Source: an uncultured Ruminococcus sp. (GTDB lineage Bacteria > Bacillota > Clostridia > Oscillospirales > Ruminococcaceae). Taken from it: a DNA stretch of 64,000 nucleotides. This document shows positions 9,470 through 18,383 of the stretch, piece by piece. The stretch spans positions 124,001 to 188,000 of the forward strand of contig CAKSMF010000001.1 in assembly GCA_934474025.1 (NCBI GenBank). The letters are read 5' to 3'. The notes under the pieces are model-generated. The model saw nothing but the letters and a program-made list of their open reading frames with translations, was not told the origin of the DNA and searched no databases. Numbering within the stretch: position 1 is the first letter of the stretch; every line of letters begins with the position of its first letter. Made by a program: the position numbers and the translations under genes.

Positions 9470-10348
9470 TTGACAAAGAGCATGACAGGCTACGGCAGAG
9501 CACAAAAAATCCTTGCAGGACGTGATATACTCGTTGAAATACGCTCTGTCAATCACAGATATTATGAATATTCATCAAGAATTCCAAGAACTTACGGTTA
9601 TATAGATGAAAAGCTTAAAGCTTTGCTTAAAACCTTGGTTTCAAGAGGAAAAGTTGAAATCTCTGTTAACATAAATAACATTGAAGCTAAAGATTCTGAA
9701 ATTTCTATAAATAAAGCAGTTGCCGAAGGTTATATAAATGCACTCAGAAGTGTTTCTGATGAACTCGGTCTGAAAGATGATTTAGTTTTATCAAAGCTTA
9801 TAAAACTTCCTGAAATATTTGTTGTTCAAAAAGCTCCTGATAATCAGGAACAGGTCTGGGCTGATATTTCAGAAGTGGCAAATGAAGCTTTACAGAACTT
9901 TGTTCAAATGCGTCAGACAGAGGGCGAAAAACTTAAAGCTGATGTTATTCAGAAAGCAGATTCCATTTTGAAAATGGTTTCACAGGTTGAGGAACTCTCT
10001 CCGCAAACTGTGAAAAATTATTATAACAAGCTTTATCAGAAAATTTCTGAAATCCTTGAGGGAAAAGACATTGATGAACAGCGTATAGTTACTGAATCAG
10101 CAATATTCGCTGAAAAAGTAGCCGTAGATGAAGAAACAGTACGTTTACGCAGTCATATTTCACAGCTTAAAAGTATGTTTGAATCAGATGAACCAGTTGG
10201 CAGAAAGCTTGATTTTATAGTTCAGGAAATGAACCGTGAAGTTAATACAATCGGTTCAAAGGCTCAGGATTTGAATATTACAAAAATTGTCGTTGATATG
10301 AAAGCGGAAATCGAAAAAATTCGTGAACAAATTCAGAATATAGAATAA
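9470..10348 (+). CDS. yicC: YicC/YloC family endoribonuclease
   Basis: 292 residues. The N-terminus reads (M)TKSMTGYGRAQ and matches the conserved start of the family, which supports the TTG codon at 9470 over the ATG at 9482. A central DLVLSKLIKLPEIF block and the C-terminal YicC domain (FIVQEMNREVNTIGSKAQDLNITKIVVDMKAEIEKIREQIQNIE) are present. YicC/YloC proteins are reported to be RNA endonucleases involved in RNA decay. First gene of the run that parallels B. subtilis yloC-remA-gmk; remA follows after 2 bp. Confidence 0.93.
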   Translation: MTKSMTGYGRAQKILAGRDILVEIRSVNHRYYEYSSRIPRTYGYIDEKLKALLKTLVSRGKVEISVNINNIEAKDSEISINKAVAEGYINALRSVSDELGLKDDLVLSKLIKLPEIFVVQKAPDNQEQVWADISEVANEALQNFVQMRQTEGEKLKADVIQKADSILKMVSQVEELSPQTVKNYYNKLYQKISEILEGKDIDEQRIVTESAIFAEKVAVDEETVRLRSHISQLKSMFESDEPVGRKLDFIVQEMNREVNTIGSKAQDLNITKIVVDMKAEIEKIREQIQNIE

Positions 10349-10350
10349 TT

Positions 10351-10584
10351 ATGAAATTTATAAATATTGGTTATGGGAATATGGTTTCTTCTGAAAGGAT
10401 TGTTACAATAGTAAGTCCTGAATCAGCTCCCATTAAAAGAATGATTCAAGAAGCTCGTGACGATGGCAGGGCAATTGATGCAACTTACGGCAGAAAAACA
10501 AGAGCCGTAATTGTTATGGATAGCGGACATATTATATTATCGTCTTTAGTTACCGAAACCCTTGCATCACGTCTCAATGAATAA
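10351..10584 (+). CDS. remA: RemA-like DUF370 regulator
   Basis: 77 residues with the full DUF370 pattern: MKFINIGYGNMVSSERIVTIVSPESAPIKR, then DATYGRKTRAVIVMDSGHIILS. In B. subtilis RemA is a small DNA-binding regulator of extracellular matrix genes that forms oligomeric rings. The position between yicC and gmk is the same as in Bacillus. Whether it controls surface or matrix genes here, such as the pilus operon in this window, cannot be told from the sequence. Confidence 0.9.
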   Translation: MKFINIGYGNMVSSERIVTIVSPESAPIKRMIQEARDDGRAIDATYGRKTRAVIVMDSGHIILSSLVTETLASRLNE

Positions 10585-10599
10585 GGAAAGGTTGTTTTT

Positions 10600-11187
10600 A
10601 TGAAAAAGGGAAGACTTATAGTTTTTTCTGCACCGTCCGGTTGCGGAAAAGGTACTATGCTTGCTGAAATCGTAAAAAATGGTAATTATCACTGTTCGAT
10701 TTCTGCAACCACAAGACAGCCACGTGAAAATGAAAAACATGGCATTAATTATTACTTTATAACAAATGAAGAGTTTGAACAAAAAATAAAAGATGGTGCT
10801 TTTCTTGAATACGCTGGTTATTGTGACCATTATTATGGTACGCTTCTTTCGGAAGTCGATGACTATCTTGAAAAAGGTATTGATGTTATTCTTGAAATTG
10901 AAGTGCAGGGTGCATTTAAAGTTATGCAGAAAAGACCTGAAGCCGTTTCAATTTTTGTAGCTCCTCCTTCAATTGAAGAACTTCGTCGCCGTCTCAAAAA
11001 GCGTGGCACTGAAACAGATGAAGTTATTGAAAAAAGAGTTTCAGAAGCTACTAACGAATTGGCTCAGGCTAAAAAATATGATTACATTATTGTCAATGAT
11101 GCTCTTGAAGATGCTGTAAACGACTTTTTTGCAATAATGCGTGCAGAAAAGCTTAAAGCTGAATTTTCGGGCGATATTATAAAATGA
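10600..11187 (+). CDS. gmk: Guanylate kinase
   Basis: 195 residues, normal for the family. The P-loop reads FSAPSGCGKGTM (residues 8-19), followed by the GMP-binding STTRQPRENEKHGINYYF block (here SATTRQPR) and LLEIEVQGAF. It phosphorylates GMP to GDP with ATP in purine nucleotide metabolism. A ribosome-binding site AAGGAAAGG precedes the ATG. It stands in the classic remA-gmk-rpoZ order, with only 10 bp before rpoZ. Confidence 0.95.
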   Translation: MKKGRLIVFSAPSGCGKGTMLAEIVKNGNYHCSISATTRQPRENEKHGINYYFITNEEFEQKIKDGAFLEYAGYCDHYYGTLLSEVDDYLEKGIDVILEIEVQGAFKVMQKRPEAVSIFVAPPSIEELRRRLKKRGTETDEVIEKRVSEATNELAQAKKYDYIIVNDALEDAVNDFFAIMRAEKLKAEFSGDIIK

Positions 11188-11197
11188 GGTGTTTAAA

Positions 11198-11404
11198 ATG
11201 CTTAGACCAGCAGTAAATCAGATTATTTCAAAAAATGAAAGTTGTTATTCACTTGTAATTGCAGTTGCTAAACGTGCAAGAGAAATTACAGACGAACTTT
11301 ATAAAAACGAAATGACAATTGAAGAAAAACCCGTTAAAACAGCTGTTGAAGAAATAGCAAGCGGTAAGTGTAAAATTATAAACACTCCTATACAGGGAGA
11401 ATAA
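11198..11404 (+). CDS. rpoZ: DNA-directed RNA polymerase omega subunit
   Basis: 68 residues from the ATG at 11198. A GTG nine bases upstream is in frame, but GAGGTG is the ribosome-binding site, so the ATG is preferred. The sequence (MLRPAVNQIISKNESCYSLVIAVAKRAREI) is the RpoZ/omega helix motif, followed by an EEKPVKTAVEEIASGKCKI tail. Omega helps assemble the beta-prime subunit of RNA polymerase. B. subtilis has coaBC between rpoZ and priA; here priA follows directly after the stop, so coaBC is absent from this place. Confidence 0.92.
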   Translation: MLRPAVNQIISKNESCYSLVIAVAKRAREITDELYKNEMTIEEKPVKTAVEEIASGKCKIINTPIQGE

Positions 11405-13846
11405 ATGTCTTTAGTGGCTGAAATTGCTGTAAGTGGTACAGCATATTCATTTGATATGCTTTTCAGCTATGCAGTACCGGAAAATTTTTCAGTAAAATGC
11501 GGTTGCCGTGTGCTTGTACCGTTCGGAATAGGAAATTCCAGACGTACAGGCATGGTTATGAAAATCAGTTCAAAGAGCAGTTTAAAGCTTAAAACCATTA
11601 TTTCAGTAATTGATGATAAGCCGGTGATTTCGGCGGAAATGCTTGACCTTATATATTATTTGCATGATTATACATTTTGTACTTATTATGATGCTGTTAA
11701 GGTTATGATTCCTCCCGCTATGAATGTCAGAACAACAGAAAAGTTTTATATTAATGAAAACTTTTTACTTGATGATGTCCTTAGCAACGATGCCAAAACG
11801 CTTTTTGAAAATTTGAAACAGTGTGCAGATAACAAGCAGTTGAATGCTTTTATCGTGGACTATATTTCTAAAAACGGCAGAAAAACCATTGATGAATTAT
11901 GTGAAAGCAATGCATTGAATTCTGATAACGTTTTTCGGCAAAAAGTCGGCGATGCTGTTTTGAAAATGGTGCGACTGACAGAAAATTATATGAAAAATCC
12001 GGAAAATTTCAAGCTTACTCCAAAACAGAAAACTGTTGTAGAATTTCTTTCGGAAAACAGTGCATCTTCAAAAGAAACAGCCTATATGTGCGGAGTTACA
12101 GAAATAGTTATTTCCAATCTTGTAAGAAACGGCGTTGCTGAAGAATATGAAATGGAAATATTCCGTCATGTTGAGGATTTCTCAGAAGGGCAGGCTGATG
12201 TGAATGATACAATTCTTTCACGGGAACAGCAATCTGCTTATGATGTTATTTCTGAACAGGTACACTTGAAAAAGCCTGCTGTATATTTGTTGCATGGAGT
12301 TACAGGAAGCGGTAAAACATCAGTTTTTGAAAAACTTATTTCCGATACAATAAGCATGAAAAGACAAGTTTTAATGCTTATTCCGGAAATTAGCCTTACT
12401 CCGCAGGTTCTAAAACGCTTTCGGTCACTTTTCGGAGAAAGAGTGGCAGTAATCCACAGTGGACTGTCAATGGGACAGCGTCTTGATGAATACAAACGCA
12501 TAAAGTCCAATCTGGCAGACATAGTTATAGGTACACGAAGTGCTGTTTTTGCACCGCTCGACAATATAGGTCTTATAATTATGGACGAGGAAAACGAAAG
12601 CACTTATAAATCAGAGATTTCTCCAAGATATAACGCTCATGATGTTGCAAAAAAAAGATGTGCATATCATGGTGCAACGCTTTTATTGGCATCTGCTACA
12701 CCATCAGTAGAAAGTTATTATCTTGCTGAAAAAAATATTTATCATCTTGTAAAAATTAAAAACCGCTATCAGAATATGCCTTTGCCGGAAGTAAGCATAG
12801 TTGACATGAACAAGGAACACGCAGACGGAAATGTAACAGAATTTAGCAGAAAGCTTGTTGATGAAATAGACGATAATCTTGAAAAAAATGAACAGACTAT
12901 ATTATTACTTAATCGCCGTGGCTATCATACAATTATAAGCTGTATGATATGCAAACAACCGGTTTATTGTCCGAATTGTTCTGTTCCTTTGACTTATCAT
13001 CTGAAAAATAACAAGCTTATGTGTCACTATTGCGGATATTCCGGAAATATGCCAACACAATGCACAAATTGCGGTTCTGAAAAACTCAGAAGTATGGGTT
13101 TTGGCACTCAAAAACTTGAAGATGAACTTAATATGTATTTCCCGAAAGCAAGAGTTTTGCGCATGGACGCCGATACAACTTTTTCAAGATACTCATATGA
13201 AAAGGCTTTTACAGATTTCCGCAATGGCAAATATGATATAATGATTGGTACTCAGATGATTGGCAAGGGACTTGATTTCCCGAATGTTACACTTGTCGGA
13301 GTACTTTCAATAGACAAAGCTCTTTATGCCGGAGATTTCCGAAGCTATGAACGCACTTTTTCCCTTATAACTCAGGTTGTGGGACGTAGCGGACGTGGTG
13401 AACATTCCGGAAGAGCAATATTACAAACATTCATTCCCGAACACTATATTATAAATCTTGCTTCTGCTCAGGATTATGAAAGTTTTTACAGAGAGGAAAT
13501 AGCATTGCGACGTACAATGATTTTTCCGCCGATATGTGATATATGTACTTTCTGTTTTTCGGGAAATGATGATATTTCAGTTAAAAAAGGTGCAGATGCT
13601 TTTTTTGGACTTATGAGGAAATTTCTTGACGAACTTCACCCAAAGACTCCGATAAAAGTAATTCAGCCTATTAAATCCTCCTATGGAAAAATTAATGGCA
13701 GATACCGTTGGCGGATTATTATGAAATGCAAAAATACTTCCGAAATAAGAGGTTTTATAAGCCAAGTACTTAAAAGTTCTGCCAAACTTAAAGAAATGAA
13801 TAAAATTTCTGTTTATGCTGATATGAATGGAGAAACAGGATTTTAA
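11405..13846 (+). CDS. priA: Primosomal replication restart helicase PriA
   Basis: 813 residues. An N-terminal DNA-binding domain (FSYAVPENFSVKCGCRVLVPFG) precedes the helicase core with Walker A LHGVTGSGKTSVF (about residues 298-310), DEEN in place of DEAH, and LLASATPSVESYY. The zinc-binding insert is intact with paired cysteines (CMICKQPVYCPNC and CHYCGYSGNMPTQCTNCGSE). Motifs IGTQMIGKGLDFPNVTLVGVL and QVVGRSGRG complete the superfamily 2 helicase. It restarts stalled replication forks. The start codon lies immediately after the rpoZ stop, so translation is probably coupled. Confidence 0.96.
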   Translation: MSLVAEIAVSGTAYSFDMLFSYAVPENFSVKCGCRVLVPFGIGNSRRTGMVMKISSKSSLKLKTIISVIDDKPVISAEMLDLIYYLHDYTFCTYYDAVKVMIPPAMNVRTTEKFYINENFLLDDVLSNDAKTLFENLKQCADNKQLNAFIVDYISKNGRKTIDELCESNALNSDNVFRQKVGDAVLKMVRLTENYMKNPENFKLTPKQKTVVEFLSENSASSKETAYMCGVTEIVISNLVRNGVAEEYEMEIFRHVEDFSEGQADVNDTILSREQQSAYDVISEQVHLKKPAVYLLHGVTGSGKTSVFEKLISDTISMKRQVLMLIPEISLTPQVLKRFRSLFGERVAVIHSGLSMGQRLDEYKRIKSNLADIVIGTRSAVFAPLDNIGLIIMDEENESTYKSEISPRYNAHDVAKKRCAYHGATLLLASATPSVESYYLAEKNIYHLVKIKNRYQNMPLPEVSIVDMNKEHADGNVTEFSRKLVDEIDDNLEKNEQTILLLNRRGYHTIISCMICKQPVYCPNCSVPLTYHLKNNKLMCHYCGYSGNMPTQCTNCGSEKLRSMGFGTQKLEDELNMYFPKARVLRMDADTTFSRYSYEKAFTDFRNGKYDIMIGTQMIGKGLDFPNVTLVGVLSIDKALYAGDFRSYERTFSLITQVVGRSGRGEHSGRAILQTFIPEHYIINLASAQDYESFYREEIALRRTMIFPPICDICTFCFSGNDDISVKKGADAFFGLMRKFLDELHPKTPIKVIQPIKSSYGKINGRYRWRIIMKCKNTSEIRGFISQVLKSSAKLKEMNKISVYADMNGETGF

Positions 13847-13870
13847 AAAAAAGAAAGGATTTGAACAAAA

Positions 13871-14332
13871 ATGGCAATCAGAAAAATTTTGACAGACAAA
13901 GATGAGGCTTTACACAAAGTATGCCGACCTGTTGAAAAGTTTGATGCAAGGCTTGCACAGTTGCTTGATGATATGCATGAAACTTTAAAAAAGGCTCAGG
14001 GTGTAGGTCTTGCAGCTCCGCAAGTGGGAATATGCAGACGTATTTTTATAATGCATCTTGATAATGATGATATTGTTGAAGCTATAAACCCTGAAATTAC
14101 TTTAAAAGAGGGCAAACAGCGTGTTGAAGAAGGCTGTCTGTCATGTCCGAATGTATGGGGATTCGTTACCCGTCCTGCACATTGTCGTTTGAAGGCTCAG
14201 GACAGAAACGGCAACTGGTGGGAACGTGATTTCACTGAACTTGGTGCTCAATGTACTGCTCACGAATATGACCATCTTGACGGACACGTATTTACAGAAA
14301 TAGTTGAAGAATTTTTTGTGCCGGAGGGATAA
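13871..14332 (+). CDS. def: Peptide deformylase
   Basis: 153 residues with the three defining motifs: GVGLAAPQVG (about residues 43-52), EGCLSCP with the metal-binding cysteine, and the HEYDHLDG helix with two metal-binding histidines and the catalytic glutamate. It removes the formyl group from the N-terminal methionine of new proteins. It pairs with the downstream fmt gene, which adds that formyl group to the initiator tRNA. AAGAAAGGA precedes the ATG. Confidence 0.96.
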   Translation: MAIRKILTDKDEALHKVCRPVEKFDARLAQLLDDMHETLKKAQGVGLAAPQVGICRRIFIMHLDNDDIVEAINPEITLKEGKQRVEEGCLSCPNVWGFVTRPAHCRLKAQDRNGNWWERDFTELGAQCTAHEYDHLDGHVFTEIVEEFFVPEG

Positions 14333-14339
14333 TTTCAAT

Positions 14340-15263
14340 ATGAAAATTGTTTTTATGGGTACACCGGAATTTGCAGTACCTTGCTTGCGTATGCTTGCCG
14401 AAAGCTCTCATGAAGTGCCGGCAGTTTTTACACAGTCTGATAAACCAAAAGGCAGAGGGTATAAAATGATTCCTACACCTGTTAAATCGGTGGCTATGGA
14501 ATACAATATACCTGTATATCAGCCTTTATCCCTTAGAAAAGGCGACGACGCAAAACAGGCTTTTGAAATTCTTGAAAATATTTCCCCTGATTTAATTGTT
14601 GTAACAGCCTATGGACAGATTTTACCGAAAGAAATTCTTAATCTTCCGAAGTATGGCTGTATAAATATTCATGCTTCACTTTTGCCGGCATACAGAGGTT
14701 CAGCACCGATTAACTGGTGTATTCTCAATGGAGAAAAAACAACGGGAGTCACTTCCATGATGATGGCTGAAGGACTTGATACCGGTGATATGCTTATTAA
14801 AAAAAGCACCAATATAGGAGAAAATGAAATCTATCAGGAACTTTATACAAGGCTTGCTGATATTGGCGGTGAAGTTCTTGCAGAAACCATTCAGGCAATT
14901 GAAAACGGTACTTTATCACCCGAAAAACAGGACGATTCAAAGTCAAATTATGCTCCTATGATTCGCAAGGAAATGAGTGCTTTGGATTTTTCGGAGAGCG
15001 TTCAGAAAGTTCATAACACAATACGTGGAGTTACAGGATTTACAATGCTTAACGGAAAAAGACTTAAAGTTTTCAGGTCTGAAATAGTTTCAGGAAATTC
15101 CGATTTTGAAAGCGGTTGTATAGTTGATACTGAAAGCTTTATAGTAAAATGCGGTGACGGTCTTATAAAGTTCTGCGAAATTCAGCTTGAAGGCAGTAAA
15201 CGCATGAAAACAGCCGATTTCCTTAGAGGTAAAAAACTTATTCTTGGCGAAAAATTGGGTTAA
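14340..15263 (+). CDS. fmt: Methionyl-tRNA formyltransferase
   Basis: 307 residues from the ATG at 14340, chosen because the family begins MKIVFMGTPEFAVP and GGAGGG lies upstream. The longer frame overlapping def is not needed. The formyl-folate site shows NIHASLLPAYRGSAPINWCILNGE with the catalytic N/H/D arrangement, and TGVTSMMMAEGLDTGDML follows. The C-terminal domain (about residues 205-305) binds the tRNA. It formylates Met-tRNA(fMet) for translation initiation. It starts 8 bp after def. Confidence 0.96.
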   Translation: MKIVFMGTPEFAVPCLRMLAESSHEVPAVFTQSDKPKGRGYKMIPTPVKSVAMEYNIPVYQPLSLRKGDDAKQAFEILENISPDLIVVTAYGQILPKEILNLPKYGCINIHASLLPAYRGSAPINWCILNGEKTTGVTSMMMAEGLDTGDMLIKKSTNIGENEIYQELYTRLADIGGEVLAETIQAIENGTLSPEKQDDSKSNYAPMIRKEMSALDFSESVQKVHNTIRGVTGFTMLNGKRLKVFRSEIVSGNSDFESGCIVDTESFIVKCGDGLIKFCEIQLEGSKRMKTADFLRGKKLILGEKLG

Positions 15264-15277
15264 AGACGGTGGTTGTT

Positions 15278-16576
15278 ATGTCGAATCCAAGATATTTAGC
15301 GACTAAGCTTCTTTGTAAAACTTTTTCGGGAGGAAGTTTTTCAAATATACAACTTAACAGTGGTTTGAAAAATTCTGACCTTGACGAGCGTGATAAAAAA
15401 CTTTGTTCAGTTATTTACTATGGAGTTATTGAACGAAAAATTTATCTTGATTATATTATAAGTAAATTTTCGTCAAGACCCATAGAAAAGCTTGATGATA
15501 CAGTTTTGAATATATTACGCTGTGGATTTTATCAGATTCTTTTTATGGATAGTATTCCTGATAACGCATCAGTTAACGAAAGCGTTTCATTAGCGAAAAA
15601 ATTCGGAAAAACAAGTGCATCGGGTATGATTAATGCAATCTTGCGAAACTTTATCAGACAGGGAAAAACTATTGAACTTCCGATTGAAAAACTGGAGCGT
15701 TTAAGTGTTGAATATTCTGTTTCAAAGGAGTTTGTAAAGAGTCTTATAGACGATTACGGCAAGGATTTATCAAAAAATCTTCTTTCTGATGCTTTGAATA
15801 GTCCTCCTGTTACGTTAAGAATAAATCCTCTCAAATGTACTGAAAAGCAATTTTCTGAAATATTCGGGGACAAAGCAACAAAATGTGACCTTTTACCGAA
15901 TTGTTTTGAACTTTCCGGAGACGTTACATCAAGTGAAGCTTTTAAAAAAGGATTTTTTCATGTGCAGGATTTGGCTTCACAATTATGTTGTATGGCACTT
16001 GCACCAACTGAAAATGACGTTGTTCTTGATATATGTTCAGCTCCCGGTGGAAAAACTTTCACAATGTCGGAACTAATGAACGGAAAAGGAAAAATTATGG
16101 CTTTTGACCTGCATGAAAAAAGAGTAAAGCTTGTTCGTGACGGTGCGGAACGTTTAGGACTTTCAAATATAACGGTTTCTGTAGGTGATGCTACGAAATT
16201 TAATCCGGAATTGCCCAAATTTACTAAAATTCTTTGTGATGTTCCTTGTTCCGGACTGGGAGCAATACGGCGTAAACCTGAAATCAAATACAAGAATTTC
16301 AATGATTTTTCTGGACTTCCGGAAATACAATACAAAATAGCCGAAAATGCTTTGAAGTATCTCGCAACAGGCGGTGAAATGGTTTATTCTACCTGTACTT
16401 TGCGGAAAGCTGAAAATATTGAAGTAGTTGAAAAACTTCTTGCTGAACATTCCGAAATAGAACCGATTATATTACCTGAACCTCTCGGAAAAAAATTCGG
16501 CAGTAGTGCAGATATATTTCCTTGTCATTTTGGAAGTGATGGATTCTTTATTTCAAAGTTCAGAAAAGTAAGGTGA
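15278..16576 (+). CDS. rsmB: 16S rRNA m5C967 methyltransferase RsmB
   Basis: 432 residues from the ATG at 15278; an in-frame GTG at 15269 is possible. An N-terminal NusB-like domain (ARYLATKLLCKTF-type start, then LDERDKKLCSVIYYGVIERK) precedes the Rossmann methyltransferase with the SAM motif VLDICSAPGGKTFTMSELM. The catalytic cysteines are DVPCSGLGAIRRKPEIK and MVYSTCTLRKAEN. It methylates a cytosine of 16S rRNA. The stop overlaps the rlmN start by four bases. Confidence 0.95.
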   Translation: MSNPRYLATKLLCKTFSGGSFSNIQLNSGLKNSDLDERDKKLCSVIYYGVIERKIYLDYIISKFSSRPIEKLDDTVLNILRCGFYQILFMDSIPDNASVNESVSLAKKFGKTSASGMINAILRNFIRQGKTIELPIEKLERLSVEYSVSKEFVKSLIDDYGKDLSKNLLSDALNSPPVTLRINPLKCTEKQFSEIFGDKATKCDLLPNCFELSGDVTSSEAFKKGFFHVQDLASQLCCMALAPTENDVVLDICSAPGGKTFTMSELMNGKGKIMAFDLHEKRVKLVRDGAERLGLSNITVSVGDATKFNPELPKFTKILCDVPCSGLGAIRRKPEIKYKNFNDFSGLPEIQYKIAENALKYLATGGEMVYSTCTLRKAENIEVVEKLLAEHSEIEPIILPEPLGKKFGSSADIFPCHFGSDGFFISKFRKVR

Positions 16577-17637
16577 TTGTTTTGGAAAAAATTGATATTC
16601 TAAGTTTAAGCCTTGCAGAGCTTGAAAATATTATTACTGAATACGGCGAAAAAAAATTTCGTGCAAAACAGATTTTTCAGTGGTTGCATATTAAAAGAGT
16701 TTTTGACTTTGATAAGATGACAAATATTTCTGCACAATTGAGACAACTTCTTAATGAAAAATTTTGTATAAATACACTGAATATACAAAAAAGGCTTGAA
16801 TCTCATATAGATAATACTGTAAAATATCTATATAGGCTTTCGGACGGCAATTTTGTTGAAACAGTGCTTATGAAATACAATTATGGTTATAGTATCTGTG
16901 TATCAACTCAGGTCGGCTGTAAAATGGGTTGTAAATTTTGTGCATCAACTATTGCCGGATTTGTAAGAAATCTTAAACCATCAGAAATACTTATGCAGAT
17001 TTATCAAACTGAAAAGGATTCTGATATTAAAATTTCCGGTGTAGTTCTTATGGGTATAGGAGAACCACTTGACAATTATGATAATGTACTGAAATTTCTG
17101 TATCTTCTTTCTGATAGTAACGGAAATAATTTCAGTCTACGTCATGTTTCACTGTCAACTTGTGGAATAGTTCCTCGGATTTATCAACTTGCAGAATTGA
17201 AATTAGGTTTAACACTATCTGTTTCACTTCATTGTGCTAATGATAATGGGCGTTCTGAAATTATGCCTATAAATAATGCATATAATATTGAAAAGCTTCT
17301 TGAAGCTTGTAGATTTTATATAAAAAATACCGGACGGCGTGTCACTTTTGAATATGCTGTCATTGACAAAGTTAATTCTTCTGATAAGGACGCAGATAAT
17401 TTAGCGTCTTTACTGAAAGGAATGAATTGTCATGTTAATCTTATTCCCGTAAACAAGGTAAAAGAAAGAAATTATCATACTGCACGGCAAGGAGTAGCGG
17501 ATTTTGCAAAAAAGCTTGGCAGTAAGGGAATAAACGCTACCGTGAGACGTACTCTCGGCAGTGATATAGAGGCAGCTTGCGGTCAATTAAGACGTGATGC
17601 CGTTGAACAGAATATGGACGGAGGTGCGGATTTTTGA
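16573..17637 (+). CDS. rlmN: Radical SAM rRNA/tRNA methyltransferase RlmN
   Basis: 354 residues if the GTG at 16573 is used. A TTG at 16582 is an alternative because AAGG lies 8 bp before it. The radical SAM cluster CKMGCKFC (CxxxCxxC) is clear, as is MGIGEPLDNYDNV. The C-terminal GINATVRRTLGSDIEAACGQL carries the second conserved catalytic cysteine. RlmN makes 2-methyladenosine in 23S rRNA (A2503) and some tRNAs. It overlaps both rsmB upstream and the phosphatase downstream by four bases. Confidence 0.95.
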   Translation: MIVLEKIDILSLSLAELENIITEYGEKKFRAKQIFQWLHIKRVFDFDKMTNISAQLRQLLNEKFCINTLNIQKRLESHIDNTVKYLYRLSDGNFVETVLMKYNYGYSICVSTQVGCKMGCKFCASTIAGFVRNLKPSEILMQIYQTEKDSDIKISGVVLMGIGEPLDNYDNVLKFLYLLSDSNGNNFSLRHVSLSTCGIVPRIYQLAELKLGLTLSVSLHCANDNGRSEIMPINNAYNIEKLLEACRFYIKNTGRRVTFEYAVIDKVNSSDKDADNLASLLKGMNCHVNLIPVNKVKERNYHTARQGVADFAKKLGSKGINATVRRTLGSDIEAACGQLRRDAVEQNMDGGADF

Positions 17638-18362
17638 GATTTAAATATGCTACTAATATCGGTCTGAAACGTGATGAAAATCAGGATTCAGTGCGGTGTG
17701 AGTATTTTGGTCATAATGTTCTTGCTGTGATTTGCGACGGCATGGGCGGTGAAAATTCCGGCAAGGAAGCAAGCACTATCGCTATGGAGGAATTCTTTCA
17801 GCGTTTTTCTGAAGGATACAAGGAAAGCCTTGATGATGAGGAAATCCGTAAGCTTCTTATATCGTCAGTTTCGGCTTCAAATTCCGTTATCTATACAAAA
17901 GCAAAGCTTGCTTTAAATAATTTTGGTATGGGTACGACTTGCGTTGCAGTTTTTGTAACAGATAAAACGGCATTTATTATTAATGTCGGCGACAGTCGGG
18001 CGTATCTTATAGTAGAAAACGAAGGCATTTTTCAAATAACTACAGACCATAATGTTGCGTCACTGCTATATGAACAGGGCAGGATTACTGAGGAGGAACT
18101 TGAAAACCATCCACAGAAACATATGCTTGTGAGAGCGGTTGGTGTAGAACAAACAGTACAGCCAGATACTTTTTTACTCGATTATGAGGATAAAATCAGT
18201 CTGCTGTTATGCTCGGACGGTCTTTCGGGCTACTGCACCGACGATGAAATATATGACGTTATTAAAAATTCTGACTTTGAAAACGTCACGCAGAATCTTA
18301 TCGACTTGGCTCTCAGTAAAGGTGGCCGTGATAATGTGACTGTTGCGGTAATTTCTGAATAA
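17634..18362 (+). CDS. stp: PP2C-type serine/threonine phosphatase (Stp/PrpC)
   Basis: 242 residues starting at TTG 17634, four bases inside rlmN. Metal-binding PP2C motifs are intact: NIGLKRDENQDSV, AVICDGMGGENSGKEAS, FIINVGDSRAYLI, TTDHNVASLL, LLLCSDGLSGYCTDDEI and GGRDNVTVAVI. It should reverse phosphorylation by the PASTA kinase encoded next, 21 bp downstream, as PrpC does for PrkC in B. subtilis. A cytoplasmic protein with no signal or membrane segment. Confidence 0.95.
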   Translation: MRFKYATNIGLKRDENQDSVRCEYFGHNVLAVICDGMGGENSGKEASTIAMEEFFQRFSEGYKESLDDEEIRKLLISSVSASNSVIYTKAKLALNNFGMGTTCVAVFVTDKTAFIINVGDSRAYLIVENEGIFQITTDHNVASLLYEQGRITEEELENHPQKHMLVRAVGVEQTVQPDTFLLDYEDKISLLLCSDGLSGYCTDDEIYDVIKNSDFENVTQNLIDLALSKGGRDNVTVAVISE

Positions 18363-18383
18363 AACAGGAGGAAAAAAGAGGAA